A DNA stretch of 64,000 nt from Bacteroidales bacterium UBA1195 (GTDB taxonomy: Bacteria; Bacteroidota; Bacteroidia; Bacteroidales; WCHB1-69). The position numbers were made by a program, and so were the translations under genes. The stretch is from contig DBYD01000031.1 of assembly GCA_002309855.1 (NCBI GenBank), forward strand, positions 1 through 64,000, in the 5' to 3' direction. Positions 26,115 to 35,607 of this stretch are shown here, one piece after another. The notes beneath the pieces are model-generated. The model searched no databases. It saw nothing but the letters and a program-made list of their open reading frames with translations, and had not been told where the DNA came from. The number at the start of each line of letters is the position of its first letter. Within the stretch, counting starts at the first letter, position 1.

Positions 26115-28598
26115 CTATTCTTTTTTGTCGCCTTTTTTCCTGCGGTAATTTACAAAGAGTCCGCCGCCCATACAGATCAGCATCAGTATTGAGCTCCCCA
26201 AACTCACTTTGTCCCAACGATGGAAGGAGGGGGCTTCGTTGCGGAATTCAATAGTGTGCTCCCCTTCAGGTATTATCATTCCCCGTAATATGTAGTTCAC
26301 GCGCAGGTAATCCGCAGGTTTGCCGTCAATGTAGGCGAACCAGTCGGGTGCATAGTAGATTTCCGAGAAAACTGCAAGCTGTTCCTTGGCGGTTTTGCTG
26401 TGGTACACCACCTTGTCGGGGTTGTAGGGGGTGAGGTGCTCCATTGTGATGGAGGAGAGGCTGTCGCGGCGAATCTGCTCTGGGTTGAATTTCAGCTGGT
26501 CACCGAATTCCTTGCTGTTGACCACCGCCTTGTCCGCCGGATTCAGGCTGTTCAGTGCCAGAATCTCCTCGTTGGCGTTCTCCACCAACTGTATTGAATC
26601 GACAAACCATGCGTTGCCTAAGGCCGCCTCATTGCGCTGAACCATATAGCCGCGCTCGCGGTCCGGAGCCACAAGGTAGCGTGCGTTCAGCATGTTCAGT
26701 ATGTTGATGTTCAGGTTCTCTGAAATATAGAAGTCTATGATGTCCTGATAGCGGCGCAGTTTGGCGGCGTGGTAGCCTCCAATCTGGTGGTGGAATGCGG
26801 AGGGGTAGGAGTCGTTGAATGTGTTTACTGCGTAGTTGAACACGCGGTAGTCCTTGTCGCCGAAATGGTTGGCCAATTGGTCGATGTCCCGGTCGTATGC
26901 GGCCGGCTGCAGCTCCTTCGATGTGCGTTCGTTCACATAGTTGTCCTCATTCAGATAGCGGCGGTCCACATTCCAGAGGTCAAAGGTGATCAGCAATGCC
27001 AGCACTGCGGTAAGGATACCGGCCTTCTTCAGTTTTTTGGTTACGAAGAGCCAGAGAGTGACGGCGGCTGCTAAAATCAGACCGATCGAACGCCAGCAGT
27101 CCCCGACCAGCAGCGATTTGCGGTCTGCCTGCAGGACGCTGAAGATGGAGGGCCAGTGCTGTCCGTACTGTTGTTCCATGGAGATGTCGGAGGCTCCCGT
27201 GTAGGAGAATGAACCGGCAAAAACGACAAAAATTAGGCAAAGGCCTGCTGTGATGCCTGTTGACCAGTACAGTGCCTTCTTAAGTCCGGTCGTATCCCCT
27301 TCGTGCTCAAGCAGCGCCTTGACAGCCAGTATGGCCATCAGAACCATGCAGACATTTGCCAGCACCAGGCTCATCGACGGGGTGCGGAACATGTTGTAGA
27401 GTGGCAGGTGGTGGAAAAGGAAGCCGTTGAAACCGATAAGGTTTTTTCCCCATGACATCAGTATTGCCAGCAGTGTGGCGATGCCTATCCACCAGCGTTC
27501 AGGCCCTTTTACGATGAACATTCCCAGCACAAACAGGAACACAATTATGGCACCAAAATAGACCGGACCGGAGGTGAAGGGCTGGTCTCCCCAGTATAGC
27601 GGAGCCATGTTGCTGCGGAAATTCTGGTAGAATTGTGAGTTCTCGCTGACCCTTTCTCCGGAACCGCCGCCGTACATGCCCGGTACCAGGATGGTGAAGG
27701 TTTCCCCTTTGCCATAGCTCCAGTTGAAGGCGTAGTCCAGATTCAGGCCTGAAGAGACTTTCTCCTCCTTTGCGGCAGGGGCTGCGGTCGGATGCAGGTC
27801 GGATGGCTTGACACTGATTTCGGTGCCGCCACGCATGGTATATTTGGCGTATTCTTTATTGACAAACAATTGTCTGGCATTTCCCAGTATGGCGAAAACG
27901 CAGCCCACCAGCAGGACGGCCAGTCCTTTGAAGTAACCAGCCGCCTGTTTTTCACGCAGGGCGTAGACCAGATATACCAGTCCAAGTATCACTGCCGCAA
28001 TCATTGTGTAGAAGGTTATCTGGATGTGGTTGAACTGGATCTGCAGGCCCAGTGCCAGCGTGAAGAGCAGGCCGCCCCATATCCAGCTCTTTTTTAATGC
28101 CAGTATGATTCCGGCAAGTACCGGTGCAATCATGGAGATGGCCCATGCCTTTGTTATGTGTCCGGCCTCAATAATAATAATATTGTAGCTTCCTAATCCG
28201 AACGCCAATGCCCCGATAAGACTCAGCCACGGGTTGACCCCCAATGCCACCAGGGCGATGTAAAATCCGATGAGGTAAAGGAACAGCACGCCGAAACTGC
28301 GTTCCTTGGCACTTCCCAGGTAACGGGAGATGAACATGTATTTGAGTCCGGCGAAGACGGAGGACTGATGTTTGGAGTAGATCTGATAGGCAGGCATACC
28401 GCTGAACATTGAACTGTTCCAGTTGGTGTAGGTGCCGGTCTGTTGTTGGTACATCTCCTGTTCATAGCTCATGGCCCGTGCTTTTTCCATATCCCCCTGC
28501 CGGACAGCCTTCCCGTCGAAAACGGGGGAGAAGAAGATGAATGCCACAATGGCGCAAATGAGGACAATGCCTGCGTGTGTGATAATCTGTTTCTTCAT
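26115..28598 (-). CDS. YfhO-family multispanning membrane protein
   Basis: An 827-residue membrane protein with a dozen or more hydrophobic segments, a first cytoplasmic-side TM at about 8-25, an internal soluble stretch near 560-790 and a final TM near 795-815 before a Lys-rich tail. The order and sequence (GSYNIIIIEAGHITKAWAISMIAPVLAGI, YFGAIIVFLFVLGMFI) match YfhO proteins, GT-C-like enzymes. Bacillus YfhO is tied to glycosylation of lipoteichoic acid; the Bacteroidota substrate is not known. It begins 3 bases after the T9SS cargo gene, so they form an operon. Confidence 0.88.
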   Translation of the reverse strand: MKKQIITHAGIVLICAIVAFIFFSPVFDGKAVRQGDMEKARAMSYEQEMYQQQTGTYTNWNSSMFSGMPAYQIYSKHQSSVFAGLKYMFISRYLGSAKERSFGVLFLYLIGFYIALVALGVNPWLSLIGALAFGLGSYNIIIIEAGHITKAWAISMIAPVLAGIILALKKSWIWGGLLFTLALGLQIQFNHIQITFYTMIAAVILGLVYLVYALREKQAAGYFKGLAVLLVGCVFAILGNARQLFVNKEYAKYTMRGGTEISVKPSDLHPTAAPAAKEEKVSSGLNLDYAFNWSYGKGETFTILVPGMYGGGSGERVSENSQFYQNFRSNMAPLYWGDQPFTSGPVYFGAIIVFLFVLGMFIVKGPERWWIGIATLLAILMSWGKNLIGFNGFLFHHLPLYNMFRTPSMSLVLANVCMVLMAILAVKALLEHEGDTTGLKKALYWSTGITAGLCLIFVVFAGSFSYTGASDISMEQQYGQHWPSIFSVLQADRKSLLVGDCWRSIGLILAAAVTLWLFVTKKLKKAGILTAVLALLITFDLWNVDRRYLNEDNYVNERTSKELQPAAYDRDIDQLANHFGDKDYRVFNYAVNTFNDSYPSAFHHQIGGYHAAKLRRYQDIIDFYISENLNINILNMLNARYLVAPDRERGYMVQRNEAALGNAWFVDSIQLVENANEEILALNSLNPADKAVVNSKEFGDQLKFNPEQIRRDSLSSITMEHLTPYNPDKVVYHSKTAKEQLAVFSEIYYAPDWFAYIDGKPADYLRVNYILRGMIIPEGEHTIEFRNEAPSFHRWDKVSLGSSILMLICMGGGLFVNYRRKKGDKKE

Positions 28599-28601
28599 AT
28601 T

Positions 28602-31292
28602 TTATCGTATTGCGATTTTTTCTATACTATATCCCGTTAGTGTCTGTACTTTAATGATATACAATCCGCTTGAAAGCATTTGTGTGTTGATGCGGAGCGT
28701 TTGTGTCGCATCTGCCACATGCTGTTTGTATACCAGTCTTCCCTGCATGTCGGACAAACATACTGTGGCGTTGCCGTGAAGCCCTTCCAACCGGATTTCG
28801 GCATAATCGTCCGCCGGGTTCGGGCTGACGCTCATGCGGATGTTTTCTCCCGCTTCGCCGATACGGACGGTTCCGGTGGTGAAGGTGCGCTCTTCGCTGT
28901 AGGTGGTGACACCGTTGGCGGTGGTGGCATATTCCCTGACCATATAGGTCTTGTTTTTCTCCAGATGCTCTATGGATGTGTAAAGTTTATACATCAATGA
29001 GTAACCGCCGTAGATGCTCTCGTCATAAATGGTGTCGATCCTGTTGCAGGGCAATTTGGTCCATTCCACTTCGGTAATACCGAGCATGTTGGTGGTTGCC
29101 GGTTCGGCATATTCAAACCCGAATTCCCTGATGGGGTTGAAATTTATATATCCGTGAAAAAGATAGGCGTGGATGTTGGCTGAGTTTTCGGAAACATCAT
29201 TCACCGGCATGACATACACCTCCGGAAGGGCTTTGGTGTTGATTTCGGTCCGGGTCCAATCCCCCCATGTGGAATCCTGGCAAAGGACTCGCAGTTTGAA
29301 GACAGCGGTGCTGTTAGGCACCAGTCCGGTCACTTCCATGTTGGAGCTGTTCTCATTGCAGTCGGTGATGGGGCTTGTTCTGCCGTCCCCGTATTCCACC
29401 TGATACTGGCATGGCTGATTTTCCCATTCCCAATAGACTCGGGCGGTGGTGAAGGAGGTCAGATCCACTTCGCTGATGACAGGGGTGTGGCAGTTGTCAA
29501 GCGCACGTGCAGTCTCTTCCGGTGTCTCCTCCACGGAAATGTTTCCGATGATGGCGGCAAAGGCTCCCAATTCAATGTCATCAAGAAATCCTATGGCATC
29601 TATTTCGTACATGTCTTCCCAACCGAACACAAGGTAAACCGGACCTGTGCTGTCCATGCCGTAGCTTTGCGGCACTTTCAAATGGAAGGTGTATTCACCC
29701 GGAGTCATGTTGTTGAGATCCTGCTTGCTTTCAAACCAGGGGTGGAATCCTCCAATGGAATCGCGGGAAAGTGCCGCATAAAGATTTGAGATGTTGTAGC
29801 CCATGAAATGGCATCCATCTTTTTTAGCGTTTATTTTCACGGTAATGTATCCATTTTTTGGCATTCCAATCTTTTTTTGTGCAAAGGAGTTCACATATAT
29901 CGGTGTGCCGTTGTAGGCGGTGTCGGTGCCGTTCGGGGAGATGAACAGCCTGTTGCCGGAGTTGCCGTTTGAGCCTTTATACCATCTGTATAATCCCTTT
30001 GAAAGTCCCCAGTGGTCGTTGTTGCCGAATGTGGCGGTGTAGGGAAGAGTGGCGGCCTCTGTCTTCGCATTGTCATAAGTCAGGAAGGAGTGGGGATATT
30101 CTGTGCCTGTGAGTATTGTGTCGCCGGTGCGGCTGACCGCCCATGCACCCACCGCATACCAAGTGAAGGGGTCCAGATTTTCGGCCGGAGCGTCAATCTC
30201 GTACTGTCCTTCCCATGAGTCGCGGATATTTGCTTTGAGATAAATCCACTTTTCATCGGTTGTTTTTTTGTAGAGCAGTCCGAACGCTTTCGGTTTCAGG
30301 CTTTCAGTATAATAGGAGACCGCTCCTGTCAGGCGGGCGAAATCAGGGGCGATGGTGTCCGGCCCGTGTGTCCATGCGGAGGGGTCGGTGTTGAAGTCGA
30401 TTTCCAGCCTGTTCCATTCGGAAAAGAAGTTTCCATTTTTTGTACGGACATAGAACGTGTATTTTTGGTGGTTGGTCAGGCCGGTGAGAATGTAATCGCT
30501 TCTTTGGCTGACTGTGCCGATGCTGCCGTTTTCCCCGAGCTTGAATTCCCAGACCTTTTCATCGCGTCCGGGCATCCATGTCACCAATGCCGTGTCGATT
30601 CCGCCAATGGAGAAGTTGAGGTTTTTGGGCATTTCCAGCCGCACATCGCTGTCAGGGGTCTCCTTCAGGGAGAGATTTGTGACGATGGGGGCAGGCTGGG
30701 TGGCGTAGGATTCCTGGTAGTGGTCACCGTTACGCCACATGATGACGAAGAATGCGCACCCTCCTTTTGCAGGGTTGGGAATCTGCATGCTCACATGTCC
30801 GTTGTAAAGACTTATGCCGTACATTCCCCTGAACTCCCCGCAAAACGGATAATCGGGAAAGTCGAAGGGTGAAGGTTCGCCATAGTTGGTGCTGCTGGAT
30901 GCCGTAATTATCTGGTTGGTGTCCATGACATAGACCTTCACATAGTCGGTCCCGTAGTAGCCGCCGCCGACATTGATGTCGAATTCCACGGTGATTCTTT
31001 CCGAACTGCCCATCCTGAACAGTTTTTTTGCAAACACGCGGGATGGTTTGTTGTATGCAAAGGTGGTGTCCTGCCCGTTCCTGGAGACGAAAAGGGCATT
31101 GCCGGTGTGTCCGGCAGGGGTGCCGATGTGCCAGGCATTGGTGCAGTCACCGTTCTCGAACAGCCAACCGTTGGCATTGGAAAAATCGGTGCTGTAAGGA
31201 AGCGTCTCCTGCGCGTAGGAGCGGATTACTGTGCCTGCCATGAAAAGGGTCATTAGGCAGATGCCCGGTAAAAAATTCTTTGTGAATTTCAT
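28602..31292 (-). CDS. Secreted protein with choice-of-anchor/fibronectin III-like domains and T9SS type A sorting domain
   Basis: An 896-residue exported protein with a signal peptide (residues 1-28, ending SYAQ). Two jelly-roll, choice-of-anchor-J-like domains (about 30-190 and 400-590) alternate with fibronectin III-like segments (about 215-310, 610-700, 705-800). The last 80 residues (817-896) are a T9SS type A sorting domain, with SVSPNPADDYAEI, the QGRLVYK hinge, LSSGLYIIKV and a basic end. Such proteins are carried over the outer membrane by the type IX system and often anchored to A-LPS. No catalytic motif was recognised; an adhesin or surface structural role is plausible. Confidence 0.88.
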   Translation of the reverse strand: MKFTKNFLPGICLMTLFMAGTVIRSYAQETLPYSTDFSNANGWLFENGDCTNAWHIGTPAGHTGNALFVSRNGQDTTFAYNKPSRVFAKKLFRMGSSERITVEFDINVGGGYYGTDYVKVYVMDTNQIITASSSTNYGEPSPFDFPDYPFCGEFRGMYGISLYNGHVSMQIPNPAKGGCAFFVIMWRNGDHYQESYATQPAPIVTNLSLKETPDSDVRLEMPKNLNFSIGGIDTALVTWMPGRDEKVWEFKLGENGSIGTVSQRSDYILTGLTNHQKYTFYVRTKNGNFFSEWNRLEIDFNTDPSAWTHGPDTIAPDFARLTGAVSYYTESLKPKAFGLLYKKTTDEKWIYLKANIRDSWEGQYEIDAPAENLDPFTWYAVGAWAVSRTGDTILTGTEYPHSFLTYDNAKTEAATLPYTATFGNNDHWGLSKGLYRWYKGSNGNSGNRLFISPNGTDTAYNGTPIYVNSFAQKKIGMPKNGYITVKINAKKDGCHFMGYNISNLYAALSRDSIGGFHPWFESKQDLNNMTPGEYTFHLKVPQSYGMDSTGPVYLVFGWEDMYEIDAIGFLDDIELGAFAAIIGNISVEETPEETARALDNCHTPVISEVDLTSFTTARVYWEWENQPCQYQVEYGDGRTSPITDCNENSSNMEVTGLVPNSTAVFKLRVLCQDSTWGDWTRTEINTKALPEVYVMPVNDVSENSANIHAYLFHGYINFNPIREFGFEYAEPATTNMLGITEVEWTKLPCNRIDTIYDESIYGGYSLMYKLYTSIEHLEKNKTYMVREYATTANGVTTYSEERTFTTGTVRIGEAGENIRMSVSPNPADDYAEIRLEGLHGNATVCLSDMQGRLVYKQHVADATQTLRINTQMLSSGLYIIKVQTLTGYSIEKIAIR

Positions 31293-31345
31293 AACTATTA
31301 AATTTTGTTAATGTTGAAATATGTTTTGCAAAAATTAAACGGATG

Positions 31346-31353
31346 CAAAAATA
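31346..31353 (-). promoter_or_regulatory. -7 promoter element for the T9SS cargo/yfhO operon
   Basis: CAAAAATA on the plus strand is TATTTTTG on the minus strand, matching TAnnTTTG, 53 bases ahead of the minus-strand ATG at 31292. Confidence 0.55.
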
Positions 31354-31417
31354 AACAATATTCCGTTACGGTCAGTTCATTTTTCAGATTTTATTGCATG
31401 TTTGTTTTTATTGGGTG

Positions 31418-31500
31418 ATTCCTCTTTGTTTTTTCGGATTTCGGTTGTTTATTCCTCTATATTTTTTTGTTTTTTTACTCATTTATTCCTCTTTGTTTTT
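31418..31500 (+). repeat. Three ~33-bp imperfect direct repeats upstream of the second AAA+/DUF4143 gene
   Basis: ATTCCTCTTTGTTTTT-type sequences begin at 31418, 31451 and 31485, a regular 33-34 base spacing. They occupy the AT-rich space between two divergent promoters and could be regulator-binding sites; slippage-prone low-complexity DNA is the alternative. Confidence 0.6.
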
Positions 31501-31510
31501 ACATTTTAAG

Positions 31511-31518
31511 TATTTTTG
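31511..31518 (+). promoter_or_regulatory. -7 promoter element for the second AAA+/DUF4143 gene
   Basis: TATTTTTG followed by C matches TAnnTTTG, 11 bases before the predicted ATG at 31530. The transcript would have a very short leader. TTTG at 31492-31495 is at short spacing for a -33 element. Confidence 0.6.
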
Positions 31519-31529
31519 CAAAAAAAAAT

Positions 31530-32897
31530 ATGGTGATGTATTTTGACAGAATCATTGACAAATATTTGATTGAGTGGAAGAACAGCCCAATCCACAAACC
31601 GCTTTTGCTGCGGGGGGCACGTCAGGTGGGCAAATCATCTGCCATCAGGCACCTTGGAACGACCTTTGATTATTATATTGAGGTCAATTTTGAGAGGCAA
31701 AGTGATGTAAGAACTCTATTTCAGGAGGTGGATGATGTGCATGAACTGGCCAATAGGTTAGGTTTGTTGTATAATGTGCCTGTGGTGGCAGGACGCACAT
31801 TGCTTTTTTTGGATGAAATCCAAGCATCGGAGGCTGCCATCAAATCCCTTTGGTTTTTCAAGGAGGATTTTCCGGAACTGCATGTGGCTGCTGCAGGTTC
31901 TTTGCTCGAATTTGTTTTGAAGGATTTGTCTTCCTTTGGCGTTGGCAGAATCCGATCCCTTTTCATGTATCCGTTTTCCTTTGACGAATTTCTTTCCGCC
32001 AACGGAAAAGCTTCCTGGATTCAGGCAAAGCAGGCGGCCAATGGGGAACATCCGTTAGATATTGCCATGCATCATGGACTGATTCAGCAGTATCGTATAT
32101 TCCTGATGGTGGGTGGAATGCCGGCCAGTGTGGCGGCATGGGTTTCATCGCATGACTATAATCTGTGCCGTGAGGAACAGGACGATGTGCTGATTACCTA
32201 TTATGATGATTTTTCCAAATATGCCGGAAAAGTGGATCCTGCCTTGTTACGAAAAACCTTGCAAAGTGTGGTGATGCAACGTGGCCGAAAATTTTTTTTC
32301 AGTAAAGTGGAGGGGCATTATCGTTTGGATGATGTGAAAAAGGCTCTGTCCATGTTATGTGATGCAGGTCTTATCAAACGTGTGAGCCATACGGCGGCCA
32401 ATGGTCTTCCTCTTGGTGCTGAAGTTAATTTGAAGTTCCGGAAATACATTTTTGCTGACAGCGGATTATTGCTACGTACATTGGATATGGATTTGGGCGG
32501 ATCAAGGGATCTTACCCAGTTGATTTTGGCCGGTGCTGCGGAGAGTTTGGTGAATAAGGGAGATCTTGCAGAACTGGTACTGGGGTGGGAAATGGTCAAA
32601 TATGGTAGTCCAAAATCACAGCATGAACTGTATTACTGGGAGAATACGGCGGCTGGAACCACTTCAGAGGTGGATTATCTGATGGCAAAGGAGATGAAGG
32701 TTCTGCCTGTGGAGTGCAAGTCCGGAATCAGTGGAAAAATGAAAAGCCTTCATTATTTTATGCGTAACAGGCATCTGGACTATGCGGTCAGATGTTCCCT
32801 TGAGAATTTCGGGACGTTGTCCATATCGGAAAGTGATGGAAATGACCGGCGGATAGAGATTATACCGCTTTATGCGGTTTCAAATCTGCTGATGTGA
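31530..32897 (+). CDS. AAA+ ATPase with DUF4143 domain (second copy)
   Basis: A 455-residue AAA_14/DUF4143 ATPase. Walker A is GARQVGKSS (about residues 26-34), Walker B LLFLDEIQ, and AAGSLLEF matches the sensor region; the C-terminal DUF4143 part has SEVDYL and VECKSG, nuclease-fold-like residues. It is only distantly similar to the copy at 8.9 kb and belongs to a different subtype (about YPFSFDEFL). ATG 31530 was chosen because a promoter lies at 31511; the upstream frame crosses it. Cellular role unknown. The gene is divergent from the T9SS cargo gene and convergent with a GT4 gene. Confidence 0.88.
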   Translation: MVMYFDRIIDKYLIEWKNSPIHKPLLLRGARQVGKSSAIRHLGTTFDYYIEVNFERQSDVRTLFQEVDDVHELANRLGLLYNVPVVAGRTLLFLDEIQASEAAIKSLWFFKEDFPELHVAAAGSLLEFVLKDLSSFGVGRIRSLFMYPFSFDEFLSANGKASWIQAKQAANGEHPLDIAMHHGLIQQYRIFLMVGGMPASVAAWVSSHDYNLCREEQDDVLITYYDDFSKYAGKVDPALLRKTLQSVVMQRGRKFFFSKVEGHYRLDDVKKALSMLCDAGLIKRVSHTAANGLPLGAEVNLKFRKYIFADSGLLLRTLDMDLGGSRDLTQLILAGAAESLVNKGDLAELVLGWEMVKYGSPKSQHELYYWENTAAGTTSEVDYLMAKEMKVLPVECKSGISGKMKSLHYFMRNRHLDYAVRCSLENFGTLSISESDGNDRRIEIIPLYAVSNLLM

Positions 32898-32914
32898 AAT
32901 ATTTATTAATATTT

Positions 32915-32949
32915 TGATAATCAGTCATAATTATCAGGCAATGATTGCC
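32915..32949. terminator. Paired dyads between convergent genes, possible terminator
   Basis: TGATAAT (32915-32921) pairs with ATTATCA (32930-32936), and GGCAAT-G-ATTGCC (32937-32949) follows directly. They lie in the 99-base gap between the ATPase and the convergent GT4 gene. Stems are short and partly AT-rich, so this is weak. Confidence 0.3.
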
Positions 32950-32996
32950 AATAATACCAATTTGATGATTTCTAAAAATTTCATTAACATATCTTT

Positions 32997-34190
32997 TTAA
33001 GATTTTAATTTCATCAAAAATTCCACCAGCTGCCTTGCGATGACCTCCTCGTTGTAGTTCTGCCGTACAAAGTCGGCGGCGCGCTCCTCGATGAGTCGGC
33101 ATTCCTCCGGATACCTGATGCAGAACGAGACTGCGTCGGCAAACGCCTGCGGCGTGTCGGCAATCAGGATGTTCTCCTTGTGGGTGGCCGGAATCCCCTC
33201 AGCGCCGATGGAGGTTGATATGATTGTGACACCAAGGCTCATCGCCTCCAGTATCTTTATGCGGATGCCGCTTCCGGAGAGCAGCGGTACCACAAGTATG
33301 CCGCTTTCACGCATGAAGGCCTCCGAGTCCTCCACCTCGCCCACAATCCGTATGCCTCCCGGCAGCGGGGCAAGGAAGTGTGGCGGGGTGTGCCGTCCGG
33401 CAATCCGGAATTCCGCGTTGGGATGCCGCTGCCGGATAAGAGGCCAGCTTTCGCGTACAAACCAGCGGATTCCCTCTTCATTAGGCTTCCAGTTCATGGA
33501 GGCGAGCGAGAAAAGCCGGTGCGGCTGTACGGAGGGTTGCGGCTGCACGGGACGCGACGGGATACCGAACGGGATGACGCAAACGGGTGTCTCTGTTTTT
33601 TCCTTAAAATATTCCGAATCCACCGGCGAAATGGTTTCAATGCCGTCAACCTGACGCAGCGCGTCAAGTTCGAAGCGTTGCAGCTGCCTGCTCAAAATGC
33701 GCAGGTAGGCCTTCTTGAAGGGGTTGCGGGTGTGGCTTGCAATCCGTTCCCAAATCTTGTGCTCGATGTTGTGGGCGCGGATTATCACTTTTGCGCCGCT
33801 GCAGCTTCGGATGAGCGGCAGGTATACTGCGGGATAAACTGTCTCCAGCTGGATTATGTCATACTGTTCCGCCTGCAGAATCTCCTTTAACCGTAGTTCA
33901 AATGTCTTGCTGTAAAAACGCACCGCGTGGTATGACTGGTTGCGAAGCAGCGCACGGAGCGCGGCGAACGGATGCAGCCTTGTATCCACAAAAACCCATT
34001 CGAAACCGGTCTGCTGACGGTATTCTTCCGGAATATCCACCAGACGTACGGGACACTTCGGGCTCTCCATCGCCAGCACTTTCACGCTGAAATGCTGTTG
34101 CAGCAGCATCCGTGTGACGGCGTGCATGGCCATTGAGCCGCCTTCGTTGGGCGGGTAGGGCGGCTTATTGCAGATCTGTAATACTTTCAT
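32997..34190 (-). CDS. Glycosyltransferase, GT4 family
   Basis: A 397-residue GT-B glycosyltransferase. It begins MKVLQICNKPPYPPNEGGSM, typical of the sugar-transferase group with the glycine-rich acceptor loop. The C-terminal half has LASMNWKPNEEG, FRIAGRHTP and the PLLSGSGIRIKILEAMSLG donor motif with Glu. Its start overlaps the end of the LptF/LptG-like gene by 26 bases, placing it third in a transketolase-permease-GT4 operon. Confidence 0.88.
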   Translation of the reverse strand: MKVLQICNKPPYPPNEGGSMAMHAVTRMLLQQHFSVKVLAMESPKCPVRLVDIPEEYRQQTGFEWVFVDTRLHPFAALRALLRNQSYHAVRFYSKTFELRLKEILQAEQYDIIQLETVYPAVYLPLIRSCSGAKVIIRAHNIEHKIWERIASHTRNPFKKAYLRILSRQLQRFELDALRQVDGIETISPVDSEYFKEKTETPVCVIPFGIPSRPVQPQPSVQPHRLFSLASMNWKPNEEGIRWFVRESWPLIRQRHPNAEFRIAGRHTPPHFLAPLPGGIRIVGEVEDSEAFMRESGILVVPLLSGSGIRIKILEAMSLGVTIISTSIGAEGIPATHKENILIADTPQAFADAVSFCIRYPEECRLIEERAADFVRQNYNEEVIARQLVEFLMKLKS

Positions 34191-35607
34191 TCTTTTTTCT
34201 GAACTTTTTCCGGATAAATGTGCGGATGTGCTTTTGTTGGAAGAATTCCAGCCATTGGCTTTCCCTGGTGGATTTGAAGATGAGGAAAAGTCCGATCGGA
34301 AGCAGTATCAGGGAGGAAATCCACATGCCTTGGGCTGAGGTGAGGCTGCCGATGCGGGCCATGCGCTCTCCAATTGTTGAGACCACCCAGTAGAATACGA
34401 AAATCAGGATACTGATGGTCAGCGGAATACCAATCCCTCCCTTGCGGATGATGGAGCCTAACGGAGCACCGATAAAGAAGAGGATAAGGCATGCTGCGCA
34501 GAGTGTGAACTTGCGGTGCCATTCAATTTCATATCGCCATAGCTGCTCGTTCTGGTTGGTCTGGTCCATATTGTAGAATTCAAGGGTGCCTTGCTGCTCC
34601 CTAATCTTTTGCAGTGCATTGGTGGCGGCGCTGAATTGCTCCTGAGCATTCAGCGGCATCAGGACAAGAGTGTCCGGGAGAGGGGAGAGGGTGTCCTGCA
34701 GACAGCTCCGGATGGCACCGAACTGGAGCAGCATGTTCTGGCTCAGATATTGGCGTTTTTCACCGATTTCACTGCGGATGGAGTCGATGAATCTTCCCAA
34801 TTGCTTTACATTTAATGCTGTATAATTTGTCTTGAAAACATCCTCATCACTACGGCTGAATTGGAAGGAGGAGATGTCAAAACGGATGGTCTGCCGTTGG
34901 AATGTGCCCCTCATGAGCAGGCGTCGTTCCGGAGCGTCATTGCTTTTCTGCATGTCCTCGTCAAAATAAAAACCATCCTTAAGGGTGAACACCAGCAGCT
35001 GTTTTTTTTCATCCATTACCATGGAACCCTCCTTGGCGTGTGTGAGCCGCGCAAAACTGTTTCCGTTGCTGTGGTCATAAATCAGGATGTCATGCACGGT
35101 CTGGTTATCCTTGTCCTTTTTCCCGATGCGGATCACATAGTTGTCAATGCCTTTGTAAAACACCTTCTCCTCAATGCTGAGCGCCGGCTTTTGGGTGCGG
35201 ATGTCACGCAACAGCATTGTGCTTTTCAGGTTGGCGTAGGGCACCAGGTTGTTCGACAGGAAAAAGTTGCCTGCAGAACAGACAACGGCAAAAAGAATCA
35301 GCGGCCGCATGATGCGGTAAAGAGGAATCCCCGATGATTTGATGGCAGTCAGTTCAAAGCGTTCGCCCAGGTTGCCGAAAGTCATCAGGCCGGACAGCAG
35401 AAGTGCCAAAGGAAGCGACATCGGGATAAAGGTGCAGGCAGTATAGCCCATAAGCCGGAGCAGCACTGTCCATTCCAAACCTTTCCCGACAAGATCGTCA
35501 ATGTACTTCCATACGAACTGCATCAGGAAGATGAACACGACCACCAGAAAGGTCATGAAGAAGGGGCCGATGTAGGTTTTCAGCAGGTATCTGTCCAGCC
35601 GTTTCAT
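34165..35607 (-). CDS. LptF/LptG (YjgP/YjgQ) family permease
   Basis: A 480-residue membrane component of the lipopolysaccharide ABC exporter. Three N-terminal TM segments (about 12-35, 50-75, 95-120) are followed by a periplasmic beta-jellyroll region and three C-terminal TM segments (about 375-450, GAPLGSIIRKGGIGIPLTISI motif). It starts with LDRYLLKTYIGPFFMTFLVV, the usual LptF/G opening. LptF and LptG cannot be told apart with confidence. The ATG at 35607 abuts the transketolase stop codon. Confidence 0.92.
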   Translation of the reverse strand: MKRLDRYLLKTYIGPFFMTFLVVVFIFLMQFVWKYIDDLVGKGLEWTVLLRLMGYTACTFIPMSLPLALLLSGLMTFGNLGERFELTAIKSSGIPLYRIMRPLILFAVVCSAGNFFLSNNLVPYANLKSTMLLRDIRTQKPALSIEEKVFYKGIDNYVIRIGKKDKDNQTVHDILIYDHSNGNSFARLTHAKEGSMVMDEKKQLLVFTLKDGFYFDEDMQKSNDAPERRLLMRGTFQRQTIRFDISSFQFSRSDEDVFKTNYTALNVKQLGRFIDSIRSEIGEKRQYLSQNMLLQFGAIRSCLQDTLSPLPDTLVLMPLNAQEQFSAATNALQKIREQQGTLEFYNMDQTNQNEQLWRYEIEWHRKFTLCAACLILFFIGAPLGSIIRKGGIGIPLTISILIFVFYWVVSTIGERMARIGSLTSAQGMWISSLILLPIGLFLIFKSTRESQWLEFFQQKHIRTFIRKKFRKKNESITDLQ

